A stretch of 64,000 nucleotides of DNA, from positions 62,001 through 126,000 of the forward strand of contig NZ_SSNX01000009.1 in NCBI RefSeq assembly GCF_004801415.1, read 5' to 3'. Below, in pieces: positions 1 to 9,493 of the stretch; the stretch's first letter is position 1, and every line of letters starts with the position of its first letter. A program made the position numbers and the translations under genes. The DNA comes from Deinococcus sp. KSM4-11. Its GTDB lineage: Bacteria; Deinococcota; Deinococci; Deinococcales; Deinococcaceae. Below the pieces are notes generated by a model. That model did not search any database and was not told the DNA's origin. It saw only the letters and a list, made by a program, of their open reading frames with translations.

Positions 1-1
1 T

Positions 2-391
2 TTCGACACCGCCCACAAGCTCGCCGTCATGGCCCGCTTCTGCGCCGACGGGAACTTCGATTACGCCGATGTCCAGATCCAGGGCATCGAACACGTCACC
101 CCGCAGGACATCGCCGAGGCCCGCGCCGCCGGGGAACGGATCAAGCTCGTCGCCTCGCTGGAACGGGACGGCGACGGCTGGGCGGCCCGCGTCGCCCCGC
201 AGCGCCTTCCCAACGACCACCCGCTGTGCACCGCTGGTGAGAGCCGCAACGCCCTGGTGTACGAGGCCGAGGAAAGCGGCACGTTGATCTTTGCGGGCGG
301 CGGGGCCGGGGGCATGGTCACGGCGTCCGCGATGGTCGGAGACTTGTTGGATTACCTGCTGGGGTTTCCGGGGCACGTGCCGTTGCACTGA
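2..391 (+). CDS. hom: Homoserine dehydrogenase, C-terminal part (5' truncated by window)
   Basis: The reading frame is open from base 2 and ends in TGA at 389-391, giving about 129 residues. It starts [13 protein letters not shown] and continues with an [19 protein letters not shown] stretch, which matches the conserved D-A-x-K-L-A-I and G-I-x-x-I-x-x-x-D-I region of homoserine dehydrogenase (NADPH-dependent reduction of aspartate semialdehyde to homoserine, for Met/Thr/Ile). A glycine-rich [17 protein letters not shown] end is also typical. The catalytic Asp region and the Rossmann fold lie upstream of the window. The ATG at 29 is internal. metY at 56 kb uses a product of the same pathway. 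Confidence 0.85.
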   Translation, partial: FDTAHKLAVMARFCADGNFDYADVQIQGIEHVTPQDIAEARAAGERIKLVASLERDGDGWAARVAPQRLPNDHPLCTAGESRNALVYEAEESGTLIFAGGGAGGMVTASAMVGDLLDYLLGFPGHVPLH

Positions 392-680
392 GCGGAGATG
401 TGCAGGGATTTCCCACATCCAGCCCCTCCGGGGTAGGGGAGCCGGCATTGCGCTGGGCATGTGGTCGCTGCTGCGTCCTGGCCGGCGTTGATGCGTTTTG
501 CGGTGGCGAGGGGCGGCCTATCTGTCCTGGGCGATCACGCCGTCAGCGCCCGCGCGCTTCACGCACGGTGGCATTCGGTGAGGGGCAGGGTGGGACGCTT
601 TGGCCAAATATTCTTCCTCACGGGCACTCGGGAAACTGGGGAGCGGAGGACTGGGAGGAGGGCGGCCAGCCGTCCGTGTC
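392..680. other. Intergenic stretch without recognised feature
   Basis: These 289 bases lie between the hom stop and the ccdA stop (convergent genes). Frames crossing it have no family features and lack a convincing start. No hairpin followed by a T-run was found and no structured RNA was recognised. I see nothing firm here. Confidence 0.5.
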
Positions 681-1412
681 TCATTTCGTTTGCCGTTCCA
701 GTTCCGTCTGTACGGCGGCGGTCTGTTCCAGAAAGGTCAGATTCTGGAGCGCGGGAATGGTTTCAACCAGATAGGTTTCAACTTTCCTGTCCACGCCGTA
801 GACCATGCCGATGGCGAACAGCACGAGGATCACGCCGAATGCTCGCTGGACGGCGCCCAGGCGGGGCATCAGCGCGGGCCGGTGCAGCAGCCTGCGGCCT
901 CCCCACATGACCCCCAGCATGGGCATGGCCACGCCGAGGGAGTAGGCCAGGGTCACTAGGGCGGCGAAGGCGGTGACCTGTCCACTCAGGGCGAGGGTGG
1001 TGACGCTGGCGAGGATCGGGCCGACGCAAGGTGTCCAGACGACGCCCAGGGTCGCGCCGACGACCAGGCCGCCCAGAAAGCCGTCGCCGTCCGGTCGGCG
1101 CTGCGGCAGGACGCGGCTTACGGCGACCTCGAAGCGGGTCTGAAGGCTGGGGATGGCGAGGGTCAGGCCGAAGAGCAGCAGCAGGGCCACGGCGACCCAG
1201 CGGACAGAATCCGGGCTGAGATCGAGCGCGCTGACCACGCTCGCGAAGAACAGGGTGAGCAGCACGAACGCGCCGATGAAACCCGCGATGATCCCCAGGG
1301 GCCGGCCGCGCCCGCCGACGGTGCCCGAGAGCAGCACCGGGAGCACCGGCAGCACGCACGGCGACAGAACCGTGAGCACGCCGCCCAGGAAGGCCACGAC
1401 GATCAGCAGCAC
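681..1412 (-). CDS. ccdA: CcdA-type cytochrome c biogenesis / thiol-disulfide membrane protein
   Basis: This 243-residue polytopic membrane protein has about six hydrophobic segments. The two family-diagnostic Cys-Pro motifs are present: LSPCVLPVLPVL (Cys19) and VWTPCVGPIL (Cys129). CcdA/DsbD-beta proteins carry electrons from cytoplasmic thioredoxin across the membrane to extracytoplasmic thioredoxin-fold proteins, for cytochrome c maturation or disulfide reduction. The gene lies 13 bp downstream of a secreted thioredoxin-like gene on the same strand, its probable redox partner, and both follow a sigma/anti-sigma pair. The length fits short CcdA proteins. Confidence 0.88.
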   Translation of the reverse strand: MLLIVVAFLGGVLTVLSPCVLPVLPVLLSGTVGGRGRPLGIIAGFIGAFVLLTLFFASVVSALDLSPDSVRWVAVALLLLFGLTLAIPSLQTRFEVAVSRVLPQRRPDGDGFLGGLVVGATLGVVWTPCVGPILASVTTLALSGQVTAFAALVTLAYSLGVAMPMLGVMWGGRRLLHRPALMPRLGAVQRAFGVILVLFAIGMVYGVDRKVETYLVETIPALQNLTFLEQTAAVQTELERQTK

Positions 1413-1425
1413 GCTCTGCCCCGGC

Positions 1426-1863
1426 TCACATCTTTCTGGCGCTGGCGGCGGTGGCGAGGATCTGTTTCAGGCCGCCGCCTCTCAGGCCGCTGCCCGCCCA
1501 TTTCTTGATGGCTGTGCCCCCGGCATCGACCAGGACGAAGGTGTCCTGCACGGGAATGCCGTACTGCCGCTTCAGGGCGGTTTCCTTGTCGAAATCGGCC
1601 TTGAAGATGACCAGATCCCTGGGAATCTGCGCGAGGTTCTTCAGGATGTCGGCCTCGTCGGCGCGGCAGTTGGGGCACCATGTGGCGTGGAAGAACAGGA
1701 TGCGCCGCCCGGTCTTCGCGGCGTCGAAAGCGGCCTTGGTGTAGGGCTGATAGCCCTGGCCCAGGGGCTTGTCCGGGGTAGACGTGGAAGGCGTGGTCAT
1801 GCTGGCGGCGGCCGTGGCGATCAGGGCGGCGACCGCCAGGGTAGGAAGGGTCAGGCGGTGCAT
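1426..1863 (-). CDS. Secreted thioredoxin-fold protein (CPNC active site)
   Basis: The 145-residue protein has an N-terminal hydrophobic signal (residues 1-20, LTLPTLAVAALIATAAA) and a thioredoxin active site FFHATWCPNCRADE with CPNC at 63-66. A cis-Pro-like region (QYGIPVQDTFVLVD) follows near 110. It probably acts outside the membrane as a thiol-disulfide oxidoreductase kept reduced by CcdA, encoded 13 bp downstream. No lipobox is clear, so soluble or membrane-tethered forms are both possible. It lies 36 bp after the anti-sigma gene, so the four genes from 3.7 to 0.7 kb probably form one operon. Confidence 0.8.
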   Translation of the reverse strand: MHRLTLPTLAVAALIATAAASMTTPSTSTPDKPLGQGYQPYTKAAFDAAKTGRRILFFHATWCPNCRADEADILKNLAQIPRDLVIFKADFDKETALKRQYGIPVQDTFVLVDAGGTAIKKWAGSGLRGGGLKQILATAASARKM

Positions 1864-1899
1864 GGGGGAACCTCCAGGGGGTGAAAGGGGACGGGCAGG

Positions 1900-3138
1900 T
1901 CAGTGCTTCGGTTCCCCATGCTCGATGGTACTGGTGGTCTGCAACTGACCGTCCAGCAGGCGCAGGCCGCGCCCACCCTCGGCGACGGCGAAGGTGCCGT
2001 CCGGCAGGCTGATCACATCCATGGGGTGCGTGACCTTCAGCTGCTGAACCTGCCCACTGCTGAGGCTCACGCGGGTCACCATGCCGCCCCGGTCGCTGAG
2101 TAGCGCCGCGTTTCCGTTCACCGTGAGTTTGTCCGGGTGCCCGGCCACCGCCCAGCTCTGCACGACCCGGCCACTCGGGTCGAGTTTCAGCAATCGGCCC
2201 GTGACATCCAGGGCCAGCAGGCCGCCGGGCAGCGCCGAGAGGGCCACCGGCCGGCCGCCCAGCTGCACACGGGAGCGCATGGCCAGCGTGTCCGGGTCGA
2301 GCAGCCACAGCTCGCCGCTCAGGTGATGGGTCACGTACAGCGTGCCGCCCTGGAGCAGGACGCCGTCCATGACGTCCGCGAGGGGCAGGCCGGGCGCCGT
2401 GGCGATGGTGACCTGCATACCGCCCAGCGTGCCGACCTGCCCGCGCACACTCTTGAAGTACACGCGGCCGCCCGCCATGCCGGAGCTGGCCATCAGGCCC
2501 GCCACGCCGTCCGGCACGGAGTAGCTGCGGAGGATCTTCAGCGGTTCCGTCTGCACGTCCAGCACGCGGTCGTTCGCGGCGTCCGCCAGGAACACATGGT
2601 CGCCCAGGCGCACACCCTCGGTGAACCACGCGGTCTGTGCGCCGTCCGTGTGCAGGCTGGCGCTCACCCGACCGTCCCGGATCACGCTGATGGTGCCCGC
2701 ATGGTCGTTGCTGGCGACCACCAGTGTCCGGCCTGCACTCACCACGACCGCCGGATCCGGCAGGGCCGAGGCCACGCTCTGCGAGGGCGTGAGCAGGGTG
2801 CCCAGGGCCAGCAGGCCGCTGATCGTGGCGGCCACCCCGAGGGCGGCGGGCCACCAGCGCCGGGCTGGAGCGGGTCGAGGTGAGGGGGCGCGGTGCGCGG
2901 CCGCGAGCACCTTGGCCCGCAATGCCGGGGGTGGGGCAACCTGCGGCGCGTCCTCCAGCAGCGCGAGTTCCAGGTCGCCCAGCAGGGCCCGGTGGGCCTG
3001 GCAGGCAGGGCACGTCGCCAGGTGGGCGCGCGCTGCCGGACTCAGGGCCGCGCCGGTCATGGCTTGGAGTTCCAGCTGTTCCTGCACGTCCGGGCAGCGG
3101 ATGTCCGAGGATGCGCCCTGCCCATTCAGTCCAGCCAT
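1900..3138 (-). CDS. Membrane anti-sigma factor with zinc-finger head and beta-propeller-like periplasmic domain
   Basis: I chose ATG 3138 (M-A-G-L-N-G-Q), giving 412 residues; the frame runs further upstream but lies over the sigma gene. Residues 39-46 read H-L-A-T-C-P-A-C, the H-x3-C-x2-C anti-sigma zinc motif. One membrane span follows at about 95-117 after an Arg pair. Residues 125-412 hold repeated strands (GRTLVVASNDHAGTISVIRDG, LDVQTEPLKILRSYS, GTLYVTHHLSGELWLLDP, LLALDVTGRLLKLDPSG) that look like blades of a YVTN/NHL-type propeller. The head should bind the ECF sigma factor encoded just upstream; the start codon overlaps the sigma stop by 13 bp. The signal sensed is unknown. Confidence 0.75.
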   Translation of the reverse strand: MAGLNGQGASSDIRCPDVQEQLELQAMTGAALSPAARAHLATCPACQAHRALLGDLELALLEDAPQVAPPPALRAKVLAAAHRAPSPRPAPARRWWPAALGVAATISGLLALGTLLTPSQSVASALPDPAVVVSAGRTLVVASNDHAGTISVIRDGRVSASLHTDGAQTAWFTEGVRLGDHVFLADAANDRVLDVQTEPLKILRSYSVPDGVAGLMASSGMAGGRVYFKSVRGQVGTLGGMQVTIATAPGLPLADVMDGVLLQGGTLYVTHHLSGELWLLDPDTLAMRSRVQLGGRPVALSALPGGLLALDVTGRLLKLDPSGRVVQSWAVAGHPDKLTVNGNAALLSDRGGMVTRVSLSSGQVQQLKVTHPMDVISLPDGTFAVAEGGRGLRLLDGQLQTTSTIEHGEPKH

Positions 3139-3743
3139 GCGCCCACCTCCTCTCCCAGCACGCGTTTCAGGTGCTTCAGGGCATAACTGATGCGGCTTTT
3201 CACGGTGCCCACCGGCGTGCCCATGCTCCCGGCGATCTCCTCGCGCGTCTGGCCACGCAGGAACGCACGTTCTACCGTTTCCCGATGTGCGGGCGACAGT
3301 TCCTGCAGGGCGGCGCGGATGCGTTCGCGGCGCTGGGTGGTCTCCGCGCCGTCTGACGGGCCGGGCCGGAAGTCGGGCAGCGGCAGTTCCGCTCCGTCCT
3401 CGCTGTACAGCGGCGTGCTCTGGCGCACGGCCCGCAGGCGGTCGAGCCCGCGCGAGCGGGCCATGACCAGCAGGTAGGTCCGCAGGCCCGCGCGGGCCGG
3501 ATCGAAGGCCCTGGGGTGCTCCCACAGGTTCAGGAACACGTCCTGCGTGACCTCCTGCGCCGTGCCCTGATCCAGCATGCGCGTCAGCACCCCGTACACC
3601 GCGCCGACATGGGCGTCGTAGACCTCGGCCAGCGCGGCCTCATCACGGCGGTGCAGGCGGGCGACCAGGGCCACGTCGTCCGCATGGGTCGCCCGGCCCT
3701 CCCTGGGGGCAGCGCTGAACATCCGGGCGTCAGCCATGAGCAT
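3126..3743 (-). CDS. ECF-family RNA polymerase sigma factor
   Basis: Region 2 (DEAALAEVYDAHVGAVYGVLTRML, AQEVTQDVFLNLW) and region 4 (LSPAHRETVERAFLRGQTREEIAGSMGTPVGTVKSRISYALKHLKRVL, a helix-turn-helix) define a group 4 sigma factor. I take ATG 3743 (205 residues); ATG 3737 (M-A-D-A-R-M) is equally possible. A TACTCT -10-like box on the minus strand at 3762-3757 lies just upstream, which argues against the longer form starting at 3800. It overlaps the downstream anti-sigma gene, so the two are translationally coupled. It probably activates its own operon with the thioredoxin/CcdA genes; no -35/-10 pair of ECF type was identified. Confidence 0.85.
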   Translation of the reverse strand: MLMADARMFSAAPREGRATHADDVALVARLHRRDEAALAEVYDAHVGAVYGVLTRMLDQGTAQEVTQDVFLNLWEHPRAFDPARAGLRTYLLVMARSRGLDRLRAVRQSTPLYSEDGAELPLPDFRPGPSDGAETTQRRERIRAALQELSPAHRETVERAFLRGQTREEIAGSMGTPVGTVKSRISYALKHLKRVLGEEVGAWLD

Positions 3744-3805
3744 CCACGTCACACCCAGAGTACGGGCTGTGGTGCGCCGTTGGTTCAATGCCCTTCGCAC
3801 CCACG

Positions 3806-3830
3806 CAAAACCCCCGCGCGGGGCGGGGGC
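3806..3830 (-). terminator. Intrinsic terminator of ftsH
   Basis: Read on the minus strand, a 7-bp stem CCCCCGC/GCGGGGG with a 5-nt loop (3829-3811) is followed by TTTT (3810-3807). It lies 25 bp after the ftsH stop. Confidence 0.8.
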
Positions 3831-3854
3831 TTCCAGGGGAGGAGAGAGTCCGGC

Positions 3855-5762
<1,908 letters not shown>

Positions 5763-5910
5763 TCGCCCCGTGAAGTTGAGTGTACCAGACTCAAGGCTGG
5801 GCGGATTGTCCGCTTTGCCACCCCCACTTCACCAACCGGCAATCTTCGGCCCGTTCCACCCCGCGCCGCGCCCACGCAGCCGCTTTTCACGCCCGGTTAA
5901 CCGCGCCCCC

Positions 5911-5926
5911 TACACTGAGATCCGTG
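5911..5926 (+). promoter_or_regulatory. -10 box giving a leaderless start for the response regulator
   Basis: TACACT (5911-5916) is followed by 7 nt and then the GTG at 5924. This TANNNT-to-start spacing is the Deinococcus leaderless pattern and decides the start. No good -35 was found. Confidence 0.6.
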
Positions 5927-6586
5927 AGACTGCTGCTCGTCGAGGACGATCCCCGTATCGCCGAACCCACCATCCTCGCGCTGCGCGAGGCCGGGTACGC
6001 CGTCACCTGGGAACAGACCGGCACCGGCGGCCTGGAGGCCGGGATGCTCGGCGACTACCCGCTGGTGGTGCTGGACGTCATGCTCCCCGGTCTGGACGGC
6101 TTCGAGATCGCCCGCCAGCTGCGGGAGGGGGGCGTGGAATCCGCCATCCTGTTCCTCACCGCGCGCGGCGACCTGGGCGACCGCGTGCAGGGCCTGGACC
6201 TCGGCGGCGACGCTTACCTCGTCAAACCCTTCGCGGTGCCCGAACTGCTCGCCACGCTGCGGGCCCTCTCGCGCCGCGAGCGCGGACAGAGCGCCCCGAA
6301 CGCCACTTTTGCCGAGGGGCGCGGCACCCTCGACACGGTCGCCCGGACGGTCACCTGGGACGGCCAGGAGGTCGCCGTGACCGGCCGCGAGTACGGTCTG
6401 GTCGAGGCCCTGGCCCTCTCGCCGGAACGCTGGTTCACCCGCGAGGACCTGCTCGACCGTGTGTGGGGCCCGGAATTCGAGGGCGAACCGCGCATCGTGG
6501 ACGTGTACATCCGTTACCTGCGCCGCAAACTGGCCCCGGAGGCCGTGACCAGCGAACGCGGGCGCGGGTATCGCGTGGAGAAGTGA
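5924..6586 (+). CDS. OmpR/PhoB-family response regulator
   Basis: From GTG 5924 the protein has 220 residues ([10 protein letters not shown]). The receiver domain shows the acidic pair D8-D9, phospho-acceptor Asp51 in [17 protein letters not shown] at LTARGD and Lys in YLVKPF. A winged-helix DNA-binding domain fills the C-terminal half ([31 protein letters not shown] ... [13 protein letters not shown]). It is phosphorylated by the kinase encoded 4 bp downstream and regulates unknown promoters. The frame is open upstream to 5780, but that extension has no domain and lies behind the leaderless promoter. Confidence 0.9.
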   Translation: MRLLLVEDDPRIAEPTILALREAGYAVTWEQTGTGGLEAGMLGDYPLVVLDVMLPGLDGFEIARQLREGGVESAILFLTARGDLGDRVQGLDLGGDAYLVKPFAVPELLATLRALSRRERGQSAPNATFAEGRGTLDTVARTVTWDGQEVAVTGREYGLVEALALSPERWFTREDLLDRVWGPEFEGEPRIVDVYIRYLRRKLAPEAVTSERGRGYRVEK

Positions 6587-6590
6587 GGGC

Positions 6591-8021
6591 GTGACCCTGA
6601 CCCTGCGCGCCCGGCTGGCCCTGTGGGCGGCGCTGGCCACCGCCCTGGCCGTCGCGCTGGTCGCGGGCGGGCTGTACTACGCCGTGAACGGCCTGCTGGA
6701 ACGCAGCCAGCTCGACCGCACCCTGAGTGCCGCCAGCGCCGCGCAGGAACGCGTCGAGAGCCTGCTGGGCATCCACCGGGACGATCCTTTCGACCTGGGA
6801 AGCCTGGGCAGCGTGGACAGCGCGCTCAGCTTCACCCTGCCCACCCAGGCCGACCTGGAACGCATCGCGGACGCCGACGGGCAGCGCACCGGTGTGGAAC
6901 TGCGCCTGGTGGGTCTGGTCGGCGGCAGTCTCAGCAGCGTCGCCACGCCGCGCTTCCCACAGCAGGGCGTGCCGGTGAACCTGCGTCCCGGTCAGTACCG
7001 CCTGGTGGAACAGCTGATCGTCGTGCGCCCCCTGCGCGGCTCCCAGGCCCTCCTGACGGTCGCCTCGGACGCCCGCGCGCTGGGAGCCGCCCGGCAGGCT
7101 TTCACGCAGGTGCTGGTGTGGCTGCTGCCGTTGACGCTGCTCCTGACCCTGGCCATCGGCTGGACCGTGGCGGGCCGGCTGCTGCGCCCGGTGCGCGCCC
7201 TGGAACACGCCGCGCAGGAGATCGGCAGCGGCGGCGACCTGCGCCGCCCGCTGCCCGGCGCGGGCGACCGCGACGAACTCGCCCGGCTGGCCGGCACCCT
7301 CCAGGCCAGTTTCCATCGCCTCGCCGATGCCCGCGACCGCGAGCAGGCGTTCCTGCGGGCCGCCGCGCACGACCTGCGCAGCCCTCTGGCCGCCCTGACG
7401 GTTCGCGTGGACGGCGCGCTGGCCCGCGACCGCGACGCGGAACGCTACCGCGCGGACCTGCGCGAGATCGGCACGGACATCACGCGGCTCTCGCAGCTCG
7501 CCAACCACCTGCTGCTGCTGGCCCGCGATCCCGCCGCACTGGGCCGCGCGCCCGTCCCGCTGCGCGACCTGGCCGCCGACGCAGTGGACCGCGCCCGGGA
7601 ACTCGCGCCCGAAGCCGATGTCGACCTGGATGCTCCGCACGCCGTGACCGTGCCCGGCGACCGGGTGCTGCTGGGTCAGGCCATCTGGAACCTCACCATG
7701 AACGCCGTGCGGCATGCGCCGGGCGCGACCGTGACCGTCACCGTGGACGGCCATCCGGGCGGCGCGCGCATCACCGTGCACGACGACGGCCCCGGCGTGA
7801 GCGCGGACGTCCTGGCGCGGCTGGGCGAGGCCTTCTACCGCCCCAGCGAGAGCCGCAGCGGCGACGGCCACGGCCTGGGTCTCGCCCTGGCCCGCCGCGC
7901 CGCCGAGCTGCACGGCGGCACCCTGACGCTGGCCAGCGCCCCCGGACAGGGGTTCACGGCCACGCTGGACGTGCCCGTCACGGCGCCATCACCCACCGTG
8001 ACCGCACCGCTGCGCGCCTGA
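6591..8021 (+). CDS. Membrane sensor histidine kinase
   Basis: The 476-residue kinase starts at GTG 6591, 4 bp after the response-regulator stop. Its order is: membrane span 8-31, extracytoplasmic sensor about 32-172, second span 173-196, HAMP about 197-250, HisKA with phosphorylated His260 (AAAHDLRSPLAAL), and HATPase_c with N box (NLTMNAVRHAPG), G1 (HDDGPGVS) and G2 (GDGHGLGLALARRAAELHGG). It is the cognate partner of the upstream regulator. The sensor domain carries no recognised ligand fold. Its 3' end is followed 38 bp later by an unrelated gene with its own promoter. Confidence 0.92.
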   Translation: MTLTLRARLALWAALATALAVALVAGGLYYAVNGLLERSQLDRTLSAASAAQERVESLLGIHRDDPFDLGSLGSVDSALSFTLPTQADLERIADADGQRTGVELRLVGLVGGSLSSVATPRFPQQGVPVNLRPGQYRLVEQLIVVRPLRGSQALLTVASDARALGAARQAFTQVLVWLLPLTLLLTLAIGWTVAGRLLRPVRALEHAAQEIGSGGDLRRPLPGAGDRDELARLAGTLQASFHRLADARDREQAFLRAAAHDLRSPLAALTVRVDGALARDRDAERYRADLREIGTDITRLSQLANHLLLLARDPAALGRAPVPLRDLAADAVDRARELAPEADVDLDAPHAVTVPGDRVLLGQAIWNLTMNAVRHAPGATVTVTVDGHPGGARITVHDDGPGVSADVLARLGEAFYRPSESRSGDGHGLGLALARRAAELHGGTLTLASAPGQGFTATLDVPVTAPSPTVTAPLRA

Positions 8022-8059
8022 TAGCCACGCCAGGGAACGCTCTGCTACGCTGATCGGCA

Positions 8060-8839
8060 ATGCCTGAAACGGACACCCGCTGGAGCGCCGTCGTGCTGGG
8101 CGGCGGCGACCCCGGCGACCCCTTCGCCGCCGCGCACGGCGTGAAGGTCAAACCCCTGATTCCCGTCGCGGGGCAGCCCATGGCCGTGCATGTCCTGCGC
8201 GCCCTGCGCGGCAGCGGGCGGGTGGAGCGCATTGCCTATGTGGGGCCAACCACACCCGAGATCGACGCCATGATCGACGTGCGCGTCACCGATGTGGGGA
8301 CGCTGCTCGGCAACCTGGAGGCGGGCGTGGAGGCGCTCTCGCAGGATGGTCTGAAGCCCGCAGAGCGTGTGCTGATTGCCACGGCGGACATTCCCATGCT
8401 CACGGCCGCGCAGGTGCGCGACGTGCTGGACGGCGCGCCGCCCGACGCCGGCCTGGTGTACCCGGTGGTGCGCCGCGAGGTGTGCGAGGCCACGTACCCC
8501 GGCGTGAAACGCACCTACGCCCGCCTGAAGGACGGCAGCTTCACCGGCGGGAACCTGTTCCTGCTCGATCCTGGCCTGCTCGGTCAGTTCCTGCCCCGCC
8601 TGCGCGAGGTGCTCGCCGCGCGCAAGGCCCCGATCCGGCTGGCCGCCCTGATCGGCCCCGGGATCCTGCTGCGGCTCGTCACGGGCCGCCTGACCATCGT
8701 GGCGCTGGAAGCGAAGGTCTCGGCCTTGCTGGGCGTGTCGGCCCGCGCCCTGATCACGCCCCACGCCGCCGTGGGCACGGACGTGGACAAGGACGAGGAT
8801 CTCGTCCTGGCCGCCGCGCACCTCGGCGCCGCCCCCTGA
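8060..8839 (+). CDS. MobA-like nucleotidyltransferase family protein
   Basis: The N-terminus [14 protein letters not shown] ... [24 protein letters not shown] has the glycine-rich nucleotide loop and Lys-Pro-Leu motif of GT-A-fold NTP transferases (MobA, GlmU, IspD type). The metal-binding aspartate region is ATADIPML. It is 259 residues long. The C-terminal half ([19 protein letters not shown], and [14 protein letters not shown] at the end) also fits this superfamily. The substrate cannot be told from sequence; a molybdenum-cofactor or sugar-nucleotide role is possible. TACGCT (8046-8051) lies 8 nt before the ATG, so the mRNA is probably leaderless. Confidence 0.8.
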   Translation: MPETDTRWSAVVLGGGDPGDPFAAAHGVKVKPLIPVAGQPMAVHVLRALRGSGRVERIAYVGPTTPEIDAMIDVRVTDVGTLLGNLEAGVEALSQDGLKPAERVLIATADIPMLTAAQVRDVLDGAPPDAGLVYPVVRREVCEATYPGVKRTYARLKDGSFTGGNLFLLDPGLLGQFLPRLREVLAARKAPIRLAALIGPGILLRLVTGRLTIVALEAKVSALLGVSARALITPHAAVGTDVDKDEDLVLAAAHLGAAP

Positions 8840-8903
8840 GCGGCCCGGCCCTGTCCACCCAATCGGGCCGCCACAGCACGCGAAAACCTGTCTGCCTTCG
8901 CCC

Positions 8904-8932
8904 TTGCGCCCCTCCGGCGGGGTGTGCATACT
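8904..8932 (+). promoter_or_regulatory. Ferredoxin promoter
   Basis: TTGCGC (8904-8909), a 17-bp spacer and CATACT (8927-8932), with the ATG 7 nt later at 8940. This again implies a leaderless or very short 5' end. Confidence 0.55.
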
Positions 8933-8939
8933 GTCCCCC

Positions 8940-9176
8940 ATGCCGCACATCATCACCAGCCCCTGCATTGGCACCAAGGATCAGGCCTGCACCGAAGTGT
9001 GCCCTGTGGAGTGCATCTACGACGCGGGCGACATGTTCCTGATCCACCCGGACGAATGCATCGACTGCGGCGCGTGCGTGCCCGCCTGCCCCGTCAGCGC
9101 CATTTTCCCCGAGGAAGATACGCCCGCCGGCGAGGAAAGCTACATCGAGAAGAACCGCGCCTTCTTCGGTCTGTAA
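8940..9176 (+). CDS. Seven-iron (3Fe-4S/4Fe-4S) ferredoxin
   Basis: The 78-residue electron carrier has cysteines at 9, 17, 21, 25, 40, 43, 46 and 50. This C-x7-C-x3-C spacing plus CIDCGACVPAC matches Azotobacter FdI-type 7Fe ferredoxins: Cys9, 17 and 50 for the 3Fe cluster; Cys21, 40, 43 and 46 for the 4Fe cluster; Cys25 free. The short C-terminal tail (EESYIEKNRAFFGL) is typical of the Thermus/Deinococcus form. It could donate electrons to the assimilatory nitrate reductase at 31 kb, but nothing links them. An intrinsic terminator follows. Confidence 0.95.
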   Translation: MPHIITSPCIGTKDQACTEVCPVECIYDAGDMFLIHPDECIDCGACVPACPVSAIFPEEDTPAGEESYIEKNRAFFGL

Positions 9177-9208
9177 GACCCTGCTGCCCGCCTGACGCGC
9201 GCTTTCCA

Positions 9209-9240
9209 GCCCCCGGTGTTCCCGCCGGGGGCCTTTCTCG
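9209..9240 (+). terminator. Intrinsic terminator of the ferredoxin gene
   Basis: An 8-bp perfect stem GCCCCCGG (9209-9216) / CCGGGGGC (9225-9232) with an 8-nt loop is followed by CTTTCT. Confidence 0.75.
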
Positions 9241-9258
9241 GCCTGCCCAGGGGGCCGC

Positions 9259-9288
9259 TTGCCTGCGCCCGCGCCTTCCCGCTAGCAT
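9259..9288 (+). promoter_or_regulatory. Candidate promoter of the corA leader
   Basis: TTGCCT (9259-9264), an 18-bp spacer and TAGCAT (9283-9288). Transcription would begin near 9295-9299, at the second ATG (9299) of the first small ORF, leaving a leader of about 190 nt before corA. Confidence 0.45.
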
Positions 9289-9370
9289 GACCGCGCCCAT
9301 GCGGGCCTCGCCCGCCACCTGCCGCCCCGCCCCGGACGCGCGTCCGGCCCTCCTCCGGAAAGTGAGGTGA
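9287..9370 (+). CDS. Small upstream ORF 1 in the corA leader
   Basis: This 27-codon frame (or 23 codons from ATG 9299) begins MTAPMRASPATCRP and ends in TGA at 9368-9370, 5 nt before the next ORF's GTG. It has five Pro residues. The candidate -10 box overlaps its first ATG, so ATG 9299 would be the leaderless start. Whether it is translated is unknown; it is listed because it is part of a tandem array of small ORFs. Confidence 0.3.
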   Translation: MTAPMRASPATCRPAPDARPALLRKVR

Positions 9371-9375
9371 CGACC

Positions 9376-9465
9376 GTGAACCCTGAACCCGAACCGCCCA
9401 GTTTGCCCTCCGGCCACCGGATCACGCCACCTTGCCCCCGGAGGACGCGCCATGTCCCACACTGA
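9376..9465 (+). CDS. Proline-rich leader peptide of corA (MgtL-like)
   Basis: GTG 9376 opens a 29-codon frame that begins V-N-P-E-P-E-P-P-S-L-P and contains nine prolines. It ends in TGA at 9463-9465. The SD GAGGTGA (9364-9370) is an excellent match to the 16S tail, with 5 nt between its last base and the GTG. The frame is the same as corA: after its stop only seven sense codons precede the corA ATG. Alternating acidic and Pro codons near the start recall the MEPDPTPLP opening of enterobacterial MgtL, which senses Mg2+ through ribosome destabilisation. A Mg2+ role here is inference from position and composition. Confidence 0.5.
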   Translation: MNPEPEPPSLPSGHRITPPCPRRTRHVPH

Positions 9466-9493
9466 TCCACGCCAGCCGGACTGCCGATGCTGA
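9452..9493 (+). CDS. 13-residue ORF overlapping and probably coupled to corA
   Basis: ATG 9452 encodes MSHTDPRQPDCRC and stops at TGA 9491-9493, so its last codons overlap the corA ATG (9487) in another frame. It has a near-perfect SD, GGAGG at 9440-9444 with 7 nt spacing. corA itself has no purine-rich SD in the 20 nt before its ATG, so termination-reinitiation from this ORF is the simplest way to translate corA. The SD lies inside the 29-codon leader ORF, so translation of that ORF should mask it. Confidence 0.5.
   Translation: MSHTDPRQPDCRC

Noticed and set aside
6435..7913. 492-codon minus-strand frame opposite the histidine kinase
   Set aside because: Low-complexity Gly/Gln/Ala/His composition; the opposite strand has all kinase motifs.
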